Notes: generated by a model not told the origin, from the letters alone. DNA of 64,000 nt from Candidatus Allofournierella pullicola (GCA_019114225.1 DXFW01000002.1:145564-209563); one strand, 5' to 3'. Positions 35,503 through 43,314 are shown, numbered from the stretch's first letter. Numbers and translations: made by a program.

Positions 35503-35549
35503 AAAGAAGCGCCCCCCTTCCGCGTTTGCGGAAGGGGGGCGCTTTTTCG
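35503..35549. terminator. Bidirectional terminator between GT8 and LRR genes
   Basis: A perfect 17-bp stem (35507-35523 with 35528-35544) is followed by TTTTT and preceded by an A-rich stretch, serving both converging genes. Confidence 0.9.
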
Positions 35550-35562
35550 TTTGTCTGCCTGC

Positions 35563-37275
35563 TCAGGAGCGGCGGCGGGCGCGCAGCACCAGGAGAGCCG
35601 CGATCAGAAGGGCGGCTCCGCCAGCGGCCAGCAGGGGAAGGGCAAAGCCGGCTCCGCCGGACGTGCCGTTACCGGAGGCCTGGCCGGCCGAGGAGGTGCT
35701 TTCCGGCGCGGCGGAAGGCGCGGGCGACGGAGAGGGCGACGGCGTGGCAGTGGCCTCGGGCGCGGCCGTGGGAGCGGGGGTGGGGCTGGGCTTCGCTGTG
35801 GCCGGGGCAGGGGTGGCGGCCGGAGCCGGGCTGGGGGTCACAGCGGGAGCGGGCGTGGCGGCCGGGGCGGCGGGCGCGGTGGAAACAGGGGGGTCCTGCA
35901 CCGTCAGCTGCACCTGCTGCTCCACCGTTTCATAGCGGCGCGCGTCCTGGGGAGTGAACACCACCGTGAAGCTGCCGCCGGCCTGAGGCCGGGCGTCCGG
36001 TTCCTTCCAGGCAAAGCTGCCGGGCACGTCGGCTTTGCCGCCGGTGAGAGCGCTGGCCTTCAGCGCCTGACCCCGGGTGAGGGGAGCGGCGGCGGGCCAG
36101 GCGGTCACGGCGGGAGTTTTGGGGATGGGGGGCACCTGCTCCAGATTCACCTTGCCGGCCACCAGAAGGGCGCCCGGCATGCCGGCGGCCTCAGCGGCTT
36201 CGATCTCCCGGCGCAGCGCGGCGCCTTCCGAGAAGCGGATGGTATAGGTGTTGGGCCGCCACTGGGCATAGAGATACACCGCTGTGCGGCTGCTGTTCCG
36301 GCCCGCCAGGTCCTGCACGGTGGCGCCGTTTTCAAACACACGGCCGCCCACGCCGTCGCTGTAGGTGGACCAGTGGTCAAAGGTGTAGCCGGTGCGGGTG
36401 AAGGCGTTGGGGGTCAGGGCAAAGGACGCGCCGTAGACGGCGGACTGGGGCTCCATGGTGCCCTGGCCGCCGTTGGCCCGGTAATACACGGTGTAGGGGT
36501 TGGGCACCCACCGGGCATACAGGGTCTGGCCGTTGGCGGGCAGCTTATCGCCCGGGGCCACCGGCCGGGTGTGGGCGGCGTCCAGATACCACTCCACGTT
36601 GTCATAGCCGGTGCGGGGGTTCTGCTCGTAGAAAACGTCCGCGTCCACGGTGAAGTTGGGGATGTTGGGCAGGACCAGCGTGTTCAGATGGTTGTTGGCG
36701 GCAACAAAGCCGCTGTCCTTCAGGGCCGGATTGCCGCTCATGTTCAGGGTGGTGAGCCGGTTGTAGTCGATGTGCAGAAATTCCAGCTTTTTGAGCATGG
36801 AGCAGTCAAAGGAAGTGAGGCTGTTGTCGAACGTCTCGATAAAGACCAGCTCCAGATTGCGGCTCACGTCCAGCTGGGTGAGGGAATTGTGGCGGCAGTA
36901 GAGCTGCACCAGCTTTGTGTTCCGGGAGAGGTCCAGTTCCGTGAGCCTGTTGCGCTCGCAGTTCAGGTCCACAAGCTCCGGGCAGCCGCTCACGTTCAGG
37001 CTGGTCAGCCTGTTGTTGCTCACATTCAGGCTTTCCAGAGCGGTGAAATACTCAATGCCCTCCAGGCTCTGGATGTCCCGGCGGGAGAGATCCATCACGG
37101 TGATGGACGCCAGCTCTTCGCCGGTGAGCAGGCCGTCGGCGCCGGCGCCGTTCAGGTTGCTTTTGTCCAGCAGCCAGCTGCGAAAGATTTGGTCGGGGAA
37201 ATTCGTTTCAGTAACAGCTACAGCCTGGTCGAGGGCAAAAGCGCCCGCAGGCAGGGCCAGCGCGCCGTGCCGCAT
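35563..37275 (-). CDS. LRR and InlB-repeat surface protein with C-terminal anchor
   Basis: 570 residues from ATG 37275. Leucine-rich repeats of about 20 residues run from about 55 to 215 (repeated L-x2-L-x-V/C-x2-N-x-L). Listeria/Bacteroides InlB-type repeats follow (YARWVPNPYTVYYRANGG, FDHWSTYSDG, YAQWRPNTY). Then comes an Ig-like stretch, a Pro/Ala/Thr/Ser-rich wall spacer (about 460-535), a membrane helix and the basic end RARRRS. No LPXTG is seen. The start is doubtful: the signal peptide looks cut, and a better one begins at 37331 in another frame (see findings). Likely a cell-surface adhesin; ligand unknown. Confidence 0.8.
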   Translation of the reverse strand: MRHGALALPAGAFALDQAVAVTETNFPDQIFRSWLLDKSNLNGAGADGLLTGEELASITVMDLSRRDIQSLEGIEYFTALESLNVSNNRLTSLNVSGCPELVDLNCERNRLTELDLSRNTKLVQLYCRHNSLTQLDVSRNLELVFIETFDNSLTSFDCSMLKKLEFLHIDYNRLTTLNMSGNPALKDSGFVAANNHLNTLVLPNIPNFTVDADVFYEQNPRTGYDNVEWYLDAAHTRPVAPGDKLPANGQTLYARWVPNPYTVYYRANGGQGTMEPQSAVYGASFALTPNAFTRTGYTFDHWSTYSDGVGGRVFENGATVQDLAGRNSSRTAVYLYAQWRPNTYTIRFSEGAALRREIEAAEAAGMPGALLVAGKVNLEQVPPIPKTPAVTAWPAAAPLTRGQALKASALTGGKADVPGSFAWKEPDARPQAGGSFTVVFTPQDARRYETVEQQVQLTVQDPPVSTAPAAPAATPAPAVTPSPAPAATPAPATAKPSPTPAPTAAPEATATPSPSPSPAPSAAPESTSSAGQASGNGTSGGAGFALPLLAAGGAALLIAALLVLRARRRS

Positions 37276-37394
37276 TTGAGAATGATTCCTATCAGACGAT
37301 TCGTTGTACCATACTTTTTTGCGTTGTCCATACCTTTTTGAAAAAAGGCGGACGTTTTTGCTGGGGGCGCAGCCAGCTTTTTCCTGGGGTGCGC

Positions 37395-37423
37395 TTGCCT
37401 TTTGGCTTTGCGTTTCATATACT
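37395..37423 (+). promoter_or_regulatory. Promoter of the DUF975-CmpB gene
   Basis: TTGCCT (37395-37400) and TATACT (37418-37423) have 17-bp spacing, 58 bp before ATG 37481. Confidence 0.75.
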
Positions 37424-37480
37424 GTCTATACACGCAGGAGGGAGGTTCGCGGGCGCCCGGCCGGGGCCCGCATTGCGGCA

Positions 37481-39310
37481 ATGAGTGAGAGAAAAAAGAT
37501 CAAGCGGCAGGCAAAGACCTGCCTGAAAAAGCACTGGTTCATCTTTGTGGCCGCCTGCCTCATGGCGGCGTTTTTGGGGGCGGAGTTTTCCAGCACGCTG
37601 AGCTTTTCCACGGCGCAGGTCTTCGGCGCGCCCGCGGCGGACCCCGATTTCAAGACCCAGGTGACCGAAAATTCCTGGGAGAGCATTCTGGCCACCATTG
37701 CGGAAAATGACCTTCAGGCCGGGCGGGATGCGGCGGACCGGGCCCAGCAGGCGGCAGTGGAGGCCGCCCAAAAGGGCGACCCCGCCTTTGGCCGCACCCG
37801 GGGCGTGCTTTCCGATGTGGTCAACCAGATCACCTCCGGCTCCATCGTGGTCACGGCGGTGGCGGCCGCCGCCTCCATCACCGGGTCCGAAAGCGGAGGC
37901 GTGGCGCTGCTGGTGGTGCTGTTCACGCTGGGCATGGCGGTGTTCTGGTTTTTCATCCAGAACGTTTTCCCGGTGGTGGTGCGCCGGGTCTTTCTGGAGG
38001 GCATGCTCTACGACCGGGTCACCCCGCAGCGGTTTTTGTTTCTCATCCGGGTGCGCCGCTGGCGGCGGGCCGCCTGGATCATGTGCGTGAAATACGTGCT
38101 GTATCTGCTGTGGTGTCTCACCCTGGTGGGCGGCGTAGTGAAGCGGTATTCCTATTTCCTGGTGCCTTACATCGTGGCGGAAAACCCGGACATGACCGCC
38201 CGGCAGGCCATCGGCCTCTCCCGCCGGATGATGCAGGGCCACAAGTGGGAATGCTTTGTGATGGAGCTTTCCTTTTTCGGGTGGGATGTTCTGGGCATTT
38301 TTACCCTTGGCCTGAGCAACGTGCTGTTCACCAACCCTTACAAGGTCGCCAGCTTCACCCGCTACTATGCCCGCCTGCGGGCGCTGGCCATCCAGAACAG
38401 CCTGCCCGGCACGAAGCTGCTGCACGACGACTACCTTTATGAAAAGGCGCCCGCCGCAGCCATTGCAAAAAAATACACCGACGTCATCCGGGTGATGAAC
38501 ACCCCCGACAAGGAGCCGCACAGCCTTTCGGGCTGGCGGGGCATGCTGGCGGACGACTTCGGCGTGCTGCTGTTCCCCCGGGAGCAGGATCGGGTGGCGG
38601 AAGCAAGGCGGGCGGACCGGGTGCGTCTGTTCGCCCTGATGGACGATGTGGAGGGCACGGCCTATCCCGTGCGGCTCTACCCCCTGCCGGAAGAGGAGCG
38701 CCAGAAGCTGGTGGAGTCGCTGAACTACATGCGGCGTTATTCCGTTTGGTCGCTGCTGGCCATCTTTTTGAGTCTCTCGGTCTTTGGCTGGCTGTGGGAG
38801 GTGGGCCTGCACCTGGTGTCCACCGGCGAACTGGTGAACCGGGGCGTGCTTCACGGGCCCTGGCTGCCCATCTACGGCACCGGCGCTGTGCTCATGCTCA
38901 CGGTGCTCTACCGGCTGCGGGGCCGCCCGGCGCTGGAATTTCTGGCCACCATCCTGCTTTGCGGCACGCTGGAATACATGACTTCCCTGGTGCTGGAACT
39001 GGCCAACGGCGGCACCAAGTGGTGGGATTACAGCGGCTACTTCCTGAACCTGAACGGGCGTATCTGCGCCGAGGGCCTGCTGGTGTTCGGCGTGGGGGGC
39101 CTGGCGGTGGTGTACATGGTTGCGCCGCTGCTGGACGAAGCCCTTGCCCGGGTGGGCCGGAAAAAGCTGGTGGCGGTGTGCACCGTGGCGGCGGCGGTCT
39201 TTCTCTGCGACGCGGTGTGGTCCCAGTTTGAGCCAAACACGGGCCGCGGCGTCACCGACATCGAAGGCGGCCGCCCCGCCCCCGGCTATGTGCAGCAGGC
39301 GGAGGGCTGA
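37481..39310 (+). CDS. DUF975 and CmpB-like fusion membrane protein
   Basis: 609 residues from ATG 37481; there is no ribosome site close to it (AGGAGGGAGG lies about 35 nt upstream), so the exact start is uncertain. The N-terminal DUF975 part has a basic start, helices at about 20-40, 125-170, 200-225 and 260-290, and the segment RQAIGLSRRMMQGHKWECFVMELSF. A soluble linker (about 310-410) follows. The C-terminal part (about 420-590) has four to five helices with FGWLWEVGLHL and NRGVLHGPWLPIYGTGAV, typical of the putative CmpB-type ABC permease family. Function is unknown; the fusion occurs in other clostridia. Confidence 0.82.
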   Translation: MSERKKIKRQAKTCLKKHWFIFVAACLMAAFLGAEFSSTLSFSTAQVFGAPAADPDFKTQVTENSWESILATIAENDLQAGRDAADRAQQAAVEAAQKGDPAFGRTRGVLSDVVNQITSGSIVVTAVAAAASITGSESGGVALLVVLFTLGMAVFWFFIQNVFPVVVRRVFLEGMLYDRVTPQRFLFLIRVRRWRRAAWIMCVKYVLYLLWCLTLVGGVVKRYSYFLVPYIVAENPDMTARQAIGLSRRMMQGHKWECFVMELSFFGWDVLGIFTLGLSNVLFTNPYKVASFTRYYARLRALAIQNSLPGTKLLHDDYLYEKAPAAAIAKKYTDVIRVMNTPDKEPHSLSGWRGMLADDFGVLLFPREQDRVAEARRADRVRLFALMDDVEGTAYPVRLYPLPEEERQKLVESLNYMRRYSVWSLLAIFLSLSVFGWLWEVGLHLVSTGELVNRGVLHGPWLPIYGTGAVLMLTVLYRLRGRPALEFLATILLCGTLEYMTSLVLELANGGTKWWDYSGYFLNLNGRICAEGLLVFGVGGLAVVYMVAPLLDEALARVGRKKLVAVCTVAAAVFLCDAVWSQFEPNTGRGVTDIEGGRPAPGYVQQAEG

Positions 39311-39315
39311 TACGG

Positions 39316-39369
39316 CAAAAAAACTTCCCGGTGAAAGGCGTTTGACCTTTTCACCGGGAAGTTTTTGTT
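39316..39369. terminator. Bidirectional terminator between DUF975-CmpB and brnQ
   Basis: An 18-bp near-perfect stem (39321-39338 with 39346-39364, one bulge) is flanked by a 7-A run and TTTTT. Confidence 0.88.
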
Positions 39370-39373
39370 GTTT

Positions 39374-40717
39374 TTATGCCGCGCGCCGGGGGCGTTTTGC
39401 CAGCGCAAGGCCCACCAGAAGGCCCACCAGGGCAGGCACCAGCCAGCCGAAGCCTTTGTCCGCCAGGGGCAGCCAGCGGGAAAGCCCGGCCACCGGGGCC
39501 AGCAGCCGTGCCGCCGCCGACCCTTTGGGCAGGGCGCAGACAAGGTCCAGCACCGCCGCCGGAACGGTGAAGCCCATGGTCCAGGCCAGCACGGTGCGGT
39601 CGTTGCCGAACAGGCCGCCGAAGAGGGTGAGCAGGATGAGCACGATGGACAGGGGATAGAGGAACATCAGCACCGGGGCGGTCCAGGCCAGGATGGCGTC
39701 CAGCCCCAGGTTCGCAATGGCGAAGGAGAACAGGCAGAAGCCCACGGCCCACACCGGATAACGGGGCCCGCGGGGGAACATCTGCACAAAAGTCTCGCCG
39801 CAGCTGGTCACCAGACCCACCGCGGTCTTGAGGCAGGCCACCGTGACTGTGGCCGCCAGGATCAGCGCGCCCGCGCTGCCGAAATAGTGCTGGGCGATCT
39901 GGGCCAGGGCTTCGCCTCCGTTGGCGGCGGGCTCGAAAAGCCCGCGGCTCTGGGCGGCCATCACCGCCACCAGAACGTAGATGAGGCCCATCAGCAGCGC
40001 GCTGAACACCCCCGCGCCCACGGTGCTTTTGGCCACCTGCCCGGGCTCGGTGACGCCCAGACGGCGGATGGCGTCCACCACGATGATCCCGAAGGCCAGG
40101 CCCGCCAGCGCGTCCATGGTGTTGTAGCCCTCCAGAAAACCTGCGGCAAAGGCGTCCGTCTCATAGGCGCCCACGGGGGCCGCCGCGCTCACCGCGCCGA
40201 GAGGCGAAAGGAGCGCCCGCACCACCAGCACCGCCAGAAAGCACAGGAACAGCGGGTTGAGCACCTTGCCGATCCAGGTGAGCAGCTCGCCCGGACGCAG
40301 GGAGAAAAAGAGCACCGCACCGAAGAACAACAGAGAGAACAGCGCCAGCGCCACCCGCTGGTCCGCCCCCGGCAGCAGCTGCTGCACGCCCACCGTGTAG
40401 GAGACGGTGGCGCAGCGGGGGATGGCGAACAGCGGCCCGATGGTGAGATACAAAACACAGGTGAAGAACAAGCCGTAGCGGCGGCCCACCCGGCTGCTCA
40501 GTTCCAGCAGGCCGTTCGCCCGGCTCACGCCCAGGGCGGCCACACCCAGCAGCGGCAGGCCCACGCCGGTGATGAGCAGGCCGGCGCTGGCCAGCCACAC
40601 GCTGCTGCCCGCCAGCTGACCCATGGAGGCGGGAAAGATCAGGTTCCCCGCGCCGAAAAACATACCGAACAGCATGCTGGCCACCGCCAGCAGCTGCCGC
40701 ATTGTGAGCTTTTTCAT
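39374..40717 (-). CDS. brnQ: Branched-chain amino acid:cation symporter (LIVCS family)
   Basis: 447 residues from ATG 40717; the longer frame to 40768 crosses the promoter. About 12 hydrophobic helices. The family start LLAVASMLFGMFFGAGNLIFPASMGQLAG and FAIPRCATVSYTVG are clear. It imports Leu, Ile and Val with Na+ or H+. A consensus-like promoter lies directly upstream, after the terminator of the bil operon, so it is an independent unit although it points the same way. Confidence 0.93.
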   Translation of the reverse strand: MKKLTMRQLLAVASMLFGMFFGAGNLIFPASMGQLAGSSVWLASAGLLITGVGLPLLGVAALGVSRANGLLELSSRVGRRYGLFFTCVLYLTIGPLFAIPRCATVSYTVGVQQLLPGADQRVALALFSLLFFGAVLFFSLRPGELLTWIGKVLNPLFLCFLAVLVVRALLSPLGAVSAAAPVGAYETDAFAAGFLEGYNTMDALAGLAFGIIVVDAIRRLGVTEPGQVAKSTVGAGVFSALLMGLIYVLVAVMAAQSRGLFEPAANGGEALAQIAQHYFGSAGALILAATVTVACLKTAVGLVTSCGETFVQMFPRGPRYPVWAVGFCLFSFAIANLGLDAILAWTAPVLMFLYPLSIVLILLTLFGGLFGNDRTVLAWTMGFTVPAAVLDLVCALPKGSAAARLLAPVAGLSRWLPLADKGFGWLVPALVGLLVGLALAKRPRRAA

Positions 40718-40756
40718 GTTCCACCGCCTTGCTCGGTTTTTGTCGAATACAAAAAG

Positions 40757-40785
40757 AGTATACCGCATTCGCCCCGGCTTGGCAA
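40757..40785 (-). promoter_or_regulatory. Promoter of brnQ
   Basis: On the minus strand TTGCCA (40780-40785) and TATACT (40757-40762) are spaced 17 bp. Confidence 0.8.
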
Positions 40786-40793
40786 ATGCCCCG

Positions 40794-40830
40794 GAACAAA
40801 AAACGCCCCTCCCCGGCGGGGGAAGGGCGC
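40794..40830 (-). terminator. Terminator of the bil operon
   Basis: An 11-bp stem with one mismatch (40804-40814 with 40819-40829) is followed on the minus strand by a T-run. It marks the 3' end of the bilQ-bilR-bilS-membrane protein transcript. Confidence 0.8.
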
Positions 40831-40835
40831 GGCGC

Positions 40836-41162
40836 TTATTTCAGCTCGTTCCACTGGCTCTTGATGAACAGGCCGGTGATGACCGGCACCAGCGCGGAAC
40901 CGATGAGGGACATCACAATGGCCGGCACGGCGCCCAGAGTGCTCATGTTCTGGGTGACGCCCACCACAAAGGAGCCCACGGCGCACAGGCACATCACGAT
41001 GTAGCCTGCCCTGCGCCGGGCGAACAGCAGAGCGCACAGGCCGATGATGGAAACAACGGCGATGGCCACCGACAGCCAGCGTCCTTCGGAAAGGTTCAGC
41101 CCGGTGGTGCACACGCAGAGCACCAGGGCGATCCACAGCCAGATCTTAGCCGGTTTTTTCAT
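40836..41162 (-). CDS. Small four-helix membrane protein, last gene of the bil operon
   Basis: 108 residues. Four hydrophobic helices at about 7-23, 30-48, 53-70 and 76-100, with a basic RRR between helices two and three. GGAGG lies upstream of ATG 41162. It starts 34 bp after the bilS-like stop and is followed by a terminator, so it is likely the fourth gene of the operon. I do not recognise a family. A role in substrate entry, product exit or membrane attachment of the reductase is possible but unsupported beyond context. Confidence 0.75.
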   Translation of the reverse strand: MKKPAKIWLWIALVLCVCTTGLNLSEGRWLSVAIAVVSIIGLCALLFARRRAGYIVMCLCAVGSFVVGVTQNMSTLGAVPAIVMSLIGSALVPVITGLFIKSQWNELK

Positions 41163-41196
41163 TTTTGTATCCTCCGATCATTTTGATAGGTGATGT

Positions 41197-41691
41197 TCAG
41201 GCGCGGACGGCCTCCGTCAGCCGGGCCAGGTCCTCCGCGTCGGGATGGGAGAGGGCACGGTCGAAGTTCTCGATCATGGCCTCCAGGTTGGGAGCATGGC
41301 CGGGCGCGGCCAGCATTGCCTCGTAGCGCTGGCGCACCGCCTGGGGCATTTTGCCCTGGCACATGTAGCTGCCCGCCAGGGTGCAGTCCGGCCCGAGGTT
41401 TGCCTGCACCCGCTTCAGCACCGCCTGGAAATAGGCGGGCTGGCTGCCGAATCCGGCGGTGCCGAACAGGAACACTTCCTTGCCCTCCACGCCGGAGAGA
41501 AAGGCCGCCAGCGCCTCGTCGCAGCTGCCCTTGTCGGTCCAGAAGCCGACATACAGCCGGTCGGCCGCCAGCGCCGCCGCGTCGGGACCGCCGAAGTAAA
41601 CGCAGTCCTCCGCGGGCAGGGCCTTTTGGATGGTCCGGGCCAGCAGCTCGGTGTTGCCGGTGCGGCTGGAATAAACGATGGCATAGGTCAT
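41197..41691 (-). CDS. bilS: Flavodoxin-family protein, BilS-like
   Basis: 164 residues. The FMN phosphate loop SSRTGNTE is at residues 8-15 of a flavodoxin fold, with YVGFWTDKGSCDEALAAFL and FLFGTAGFGSQPAYF further on. The start overlaps the reductase stop (ATGA), so translation is coupled. In published bilirubin-reductase loci a flavodoxin-like protein (BilS) is encoded beside BilR and is thought to help supply electrons or assist maturation. The assignment rests on family plus this gene order; alone it would be called a flavodoxin. Confidence 0.82.
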   Translation of the reverse strand: MTYAIVYSSRTGNTELLARTIQKALPAEDCVYFGGPDAAALAADRLYVGFWTDKGSCDEALAAFLSGVEGKEVFLFGTAGFGSQPAYFQAVLKRVQANLGPDCTLAGSYMCQGKMPQAVRQRYEAMLAAPGHAPNLEAMIENFDRALSHPDAEDLARLTEAVRA

Positions 41692-42791
41692 TTGTGGTTG
41701 CCTCCTTCAAAAATGCAGTGAACGCCTTTGTGCCCCATCAGGCCGCCCAGGCAGCCTTTGTTGCACCGCACACAGCGGCGCACCCCGGCGGCCCGGCCGG
41801 TGAGCACCTTGTTTGGCCAGTCCGGGTCAGCGATGAGCTGCCGGCTCATGGCCGCGCAGTCTATGCGGCCTTCGGCCAGCTGCCGCTCCACGAAGTCCGG
41901 GTCGGTCAGTCCGCCCACACCGCACACCGGCAGGCGGGTGTGCTGCCGCACCAGATCGCACAGGAACAAAAAGCAGCCCTCGCCCCCGAAGTCCGGGTGG
42001 CTTGCCGGGGGAATGGTGTCCTGCAAGGCGCAGTGGTTTGCAAGGGTCACATGGAAACTGGTCACTCCCGCGGCCTCCAGCAGCGGCACAGCCACTGCCA
42101 GCTCGCCGGGCAGAAGGCCCGCACGGCCGTAGTTTTCCAGCCGCACCACCAGCTTGAAGTCGATGGGCAGGTCCGGCTCCCGGGCCCGCACCGCCTCCAC
42201 CGCCTCCAGCGCAAAGCGCAGACGGTTTTCCAGGCTGCCGCCGTAGGCGTCGGTGCGCCGGTTGAACAGGGGCGAGGCAAAGCTGCCGCACATTCTGTCG
42301 CCGTGCACCTGCACCAGGTCGAAGCCCGCCCGGCGGGCCTGGGCCGCCGCGCTGCCGAAGGCCGCGGTGATCTGCCGCACCCTGCCGGCCGGCAGGGCCG
42401 TGATGTAGGGGCCCGCCGCCTCGTTCAGCTTCTGCCGCAGTTCGTCTGGGCCGATCCGCCGCGTCAAAAGGGCGGGCAGGAATTTCACCATGGCGCCCAG
42501 GTCTGAATCCGACTGATGGAGCTGCGCGCCCGTCAGGCACCCCTCGCTGTGCAGGGCGTCGGTGAGCCGACGGTAGCGCTCAAACCCTTTTGCGGAAAAC
42601 AGGCTGCCAAACCCCCGCTTTTCCACCGGCACGTCACCGATCCAGGCGAGGGCGCAGCCTCCCGCGGCAATGCGCCGCAGCATTTCTTCCTGCTCCGGCC
42701 CCGCAAGACCCAAAGTGGTGGGGGCGAACACGATACGGTTTTTCAGGCGAAGGCTGCCCAGCTGCAGCGGCCGGCCGATGGCCTCATACAT
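41688..42791 (-). CDS. bilR: Bilirubin reductase (OYE family), short form
   Basis: 367 residues, old-yellow-enzyme/2,4-dienoyl-CoA reductase TIM barrel. It starts YEAIGRPLQLGSLRLKNRIVFAPTTLG, and has GAQLHQSD and the motif HGDR at residues 163-166 followed by MCGSFASPLFNRRTDAYGG. HGDR is the active-site signature reported for BilR, where related dienoyl reductases have H-G/A-A-H-type sequences. A C-x2-C-x3-C-x11-C cluster near the end (CVRCNKGC to HC) matches the [4Fe-4S] motif of this family. The protein stops soon after, lacking the C-terminal FAD/NAD(P) domain, i.e. a short BilR. It is flanked by MarR and flavodoxin genes in the published bilQ-R-S order. Expected reaction: bilirubin to urobilinogen. 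Confidence 0.87.
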   Translation of the reverse strand: MYEAIGRPLQLGSLRLKNRIVFAPTTLGLAGPEQEEMLRRIAAGGCALAWIGDVPVEKRGFGSLFSAKGFERYRRLTDALHSEGCLTGAQLHQSDSDLGAMVKFLPALLTRRIGPDELRQKLNEAAGPYITALPAGRVRQITAAFGSAAAQARRAGFDLVQVHGDRMCGSFASPLFNRRTDAYGGSLENRLRFALEAVEAVRAREPDLPIDFKLVVRLENYGRAGLLPGELAVAVPLLEAAGVTSFHVTLANHCALQDTIPPASHPDFGGEGCFLFLCDLVRQHTRLPVCGVGGLTDPDFVERQLAEGRIDCAAMSRQLIADPDWPNKVLTGRAAGVRRCVRCNKGCLGGLMGHKGVHCIFEGGNHK

Positions 42792-43203
42792 GGCGGGGCA
42801 CCTCTTTGCCCGGATTCAGTTTGCGCAGCAGCGCGAACAGCGTTTCCCGCTCTTCCCCGGTCAGAACAGCCAGCCGCTTTTCGTCCCAGTCAAAGAACAC
42901 CTGATGGCTGATCTCAAAGGCTTCCCGCCCCTTGTCGGTCAGATCCAGCCGGTAGCACCGGCCTGCTTTTTCCTTGGTGAGAAAACCGTTCTCCACCAGT
43001 TTGGTGATACACCGCTGGGAGTGGCCCCAGTCAAGGCGAAGCGCCGCGGTCAGGTCCGAGGGAGTGGCGCCCGGGTGCTTGCCCACATAGATCAGAAAGA
43101 ACAGCAGGCCGAAGTGCAGCCCCATCTTTTCCAGCTTTTCGCTGGTGTAGGAAGTGAAATCCCGGTAGAGCACCGAGGAATGATAGGCCAGTGTATTGAA
43201 CAT
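42784..43203 (-). CDS. bilQ: MarR-family regulator, BilQ-like
   Basis: 139 residues from ATG 43203, which follows AAAGGAG; the longer frame to 43263 runs through the promoter. A winged-helix MarR fold: helical start, then HPGATPSDLTAALRLDWGHSQRCITKLVENGFL as recognition region and RCYRLDLTDKGREAFE as wing. It overlaps the reductase start by 8 bp. Two near-identical palindromes over its own promoter suggest it represses the operon, probably released by a bile pigment or related aromatic ligand. The ligand is inference. Confidence 0.87.
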   Translation of the reverse strand: MFNTLAYHSSVLYRDFTSYTSEKLEKMGLHFGLLFFLIYVGKHPGATPSDLTAALRLDWGHSQRCITKLVENGFLTKEKAGRCYRLDLTDKGREAFEISHQVFFDWDEKRLAVLTGEERETLFALLRKLNPGKEVPRHV

Positions 43204-43221
43204 ATCCTTGCTCCTTTCGTC

Positions 43222-43238
43222 ACTTGACATTGTCAAGT
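43222..43238. promoter_or_regulatory. bilQ operator 1 (perfect 17-bp palindrome)
   Basis: ACTTGACA-T-TGTCAAGT is a perfect 8-1-8 inverted repeat. It overlaps the -10 box of the bilQ promoter and ends 18 bp before the start codon. Confidence 0.8.
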
Positions 43239-43263
43239 ATACACAGTTATTTGACTTTGTCAA
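43236..43263 (-). promoter_or_regulatory. bil operon promoter
   Basis: On the minus strand a perfect TTGACA (43258-43263) and TATACT (43236-43241) have 16-bp spacing. Both hexamers are part of, or touch, the two operator palindromes. Confidence 0.85.
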
Positions 43264-43265
43264 GT
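43249..43265. promoter_or_regulatory. bilQ operator 2 (near-copy of operator 1)
   Basis: This 17-bp site matches operator 1 at 15 of 17 positions, with TTGAC/GTCAA arms. It covers the -35 hexamer. The centres of the two sites are 27 bp apart. Confidence 0.75.
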
Positions 43266-43273
43266 AACTTGAG

Positions 43274-43308
43274 CAAAAAAATTTGCCCTGCCGTGCGGGG
43301 CAGGGCAG
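43274..43308 (-). terminator. Terminator of the MerR gene
   Basis: An 8-bp perfect stem (43285-43292 with 43299-43306) is followed on the minus strand by a 7-T run. It lies just upstream of the bilQ -35 box and shields the bil operon from MerR transcription. Confidence 0.85.
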
Positions 43309-43314
43309 AGCAGG

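Noticed and set aside
35700..35900. Pro/Ala/Thr repeat region as a possible CRISPR or tandem DNA repeat
   Set aside because: The repeats are irregular codon-level repeats coding for a cell-wall spacer; there are no constant repeat and unique spacer units.
35488..37341. 617-codon open frame opposite the LRR protein gene
   Set aside because: Low-complexity Gly/Arg/Ala translation caused by the Pro/Ala spacer and GC-rich repeats of the real gene.
41688..42791. 2,4-dienoyl-CoA reductase or bile-acid (Bai-type) oxidoreductase
   Set aside because: The C-terminal FAD/NAD(P) domain of those enzymes is missing, the HGDR motif is present, and the MarR and flavodoxin neighbours match bil loci.
43204..43263. 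N-terminal extension of the MarR regulator to 43263
   Set aside because: It would translate the promoter and operators; ATG 43203 has AAAGGAG at the right distance.
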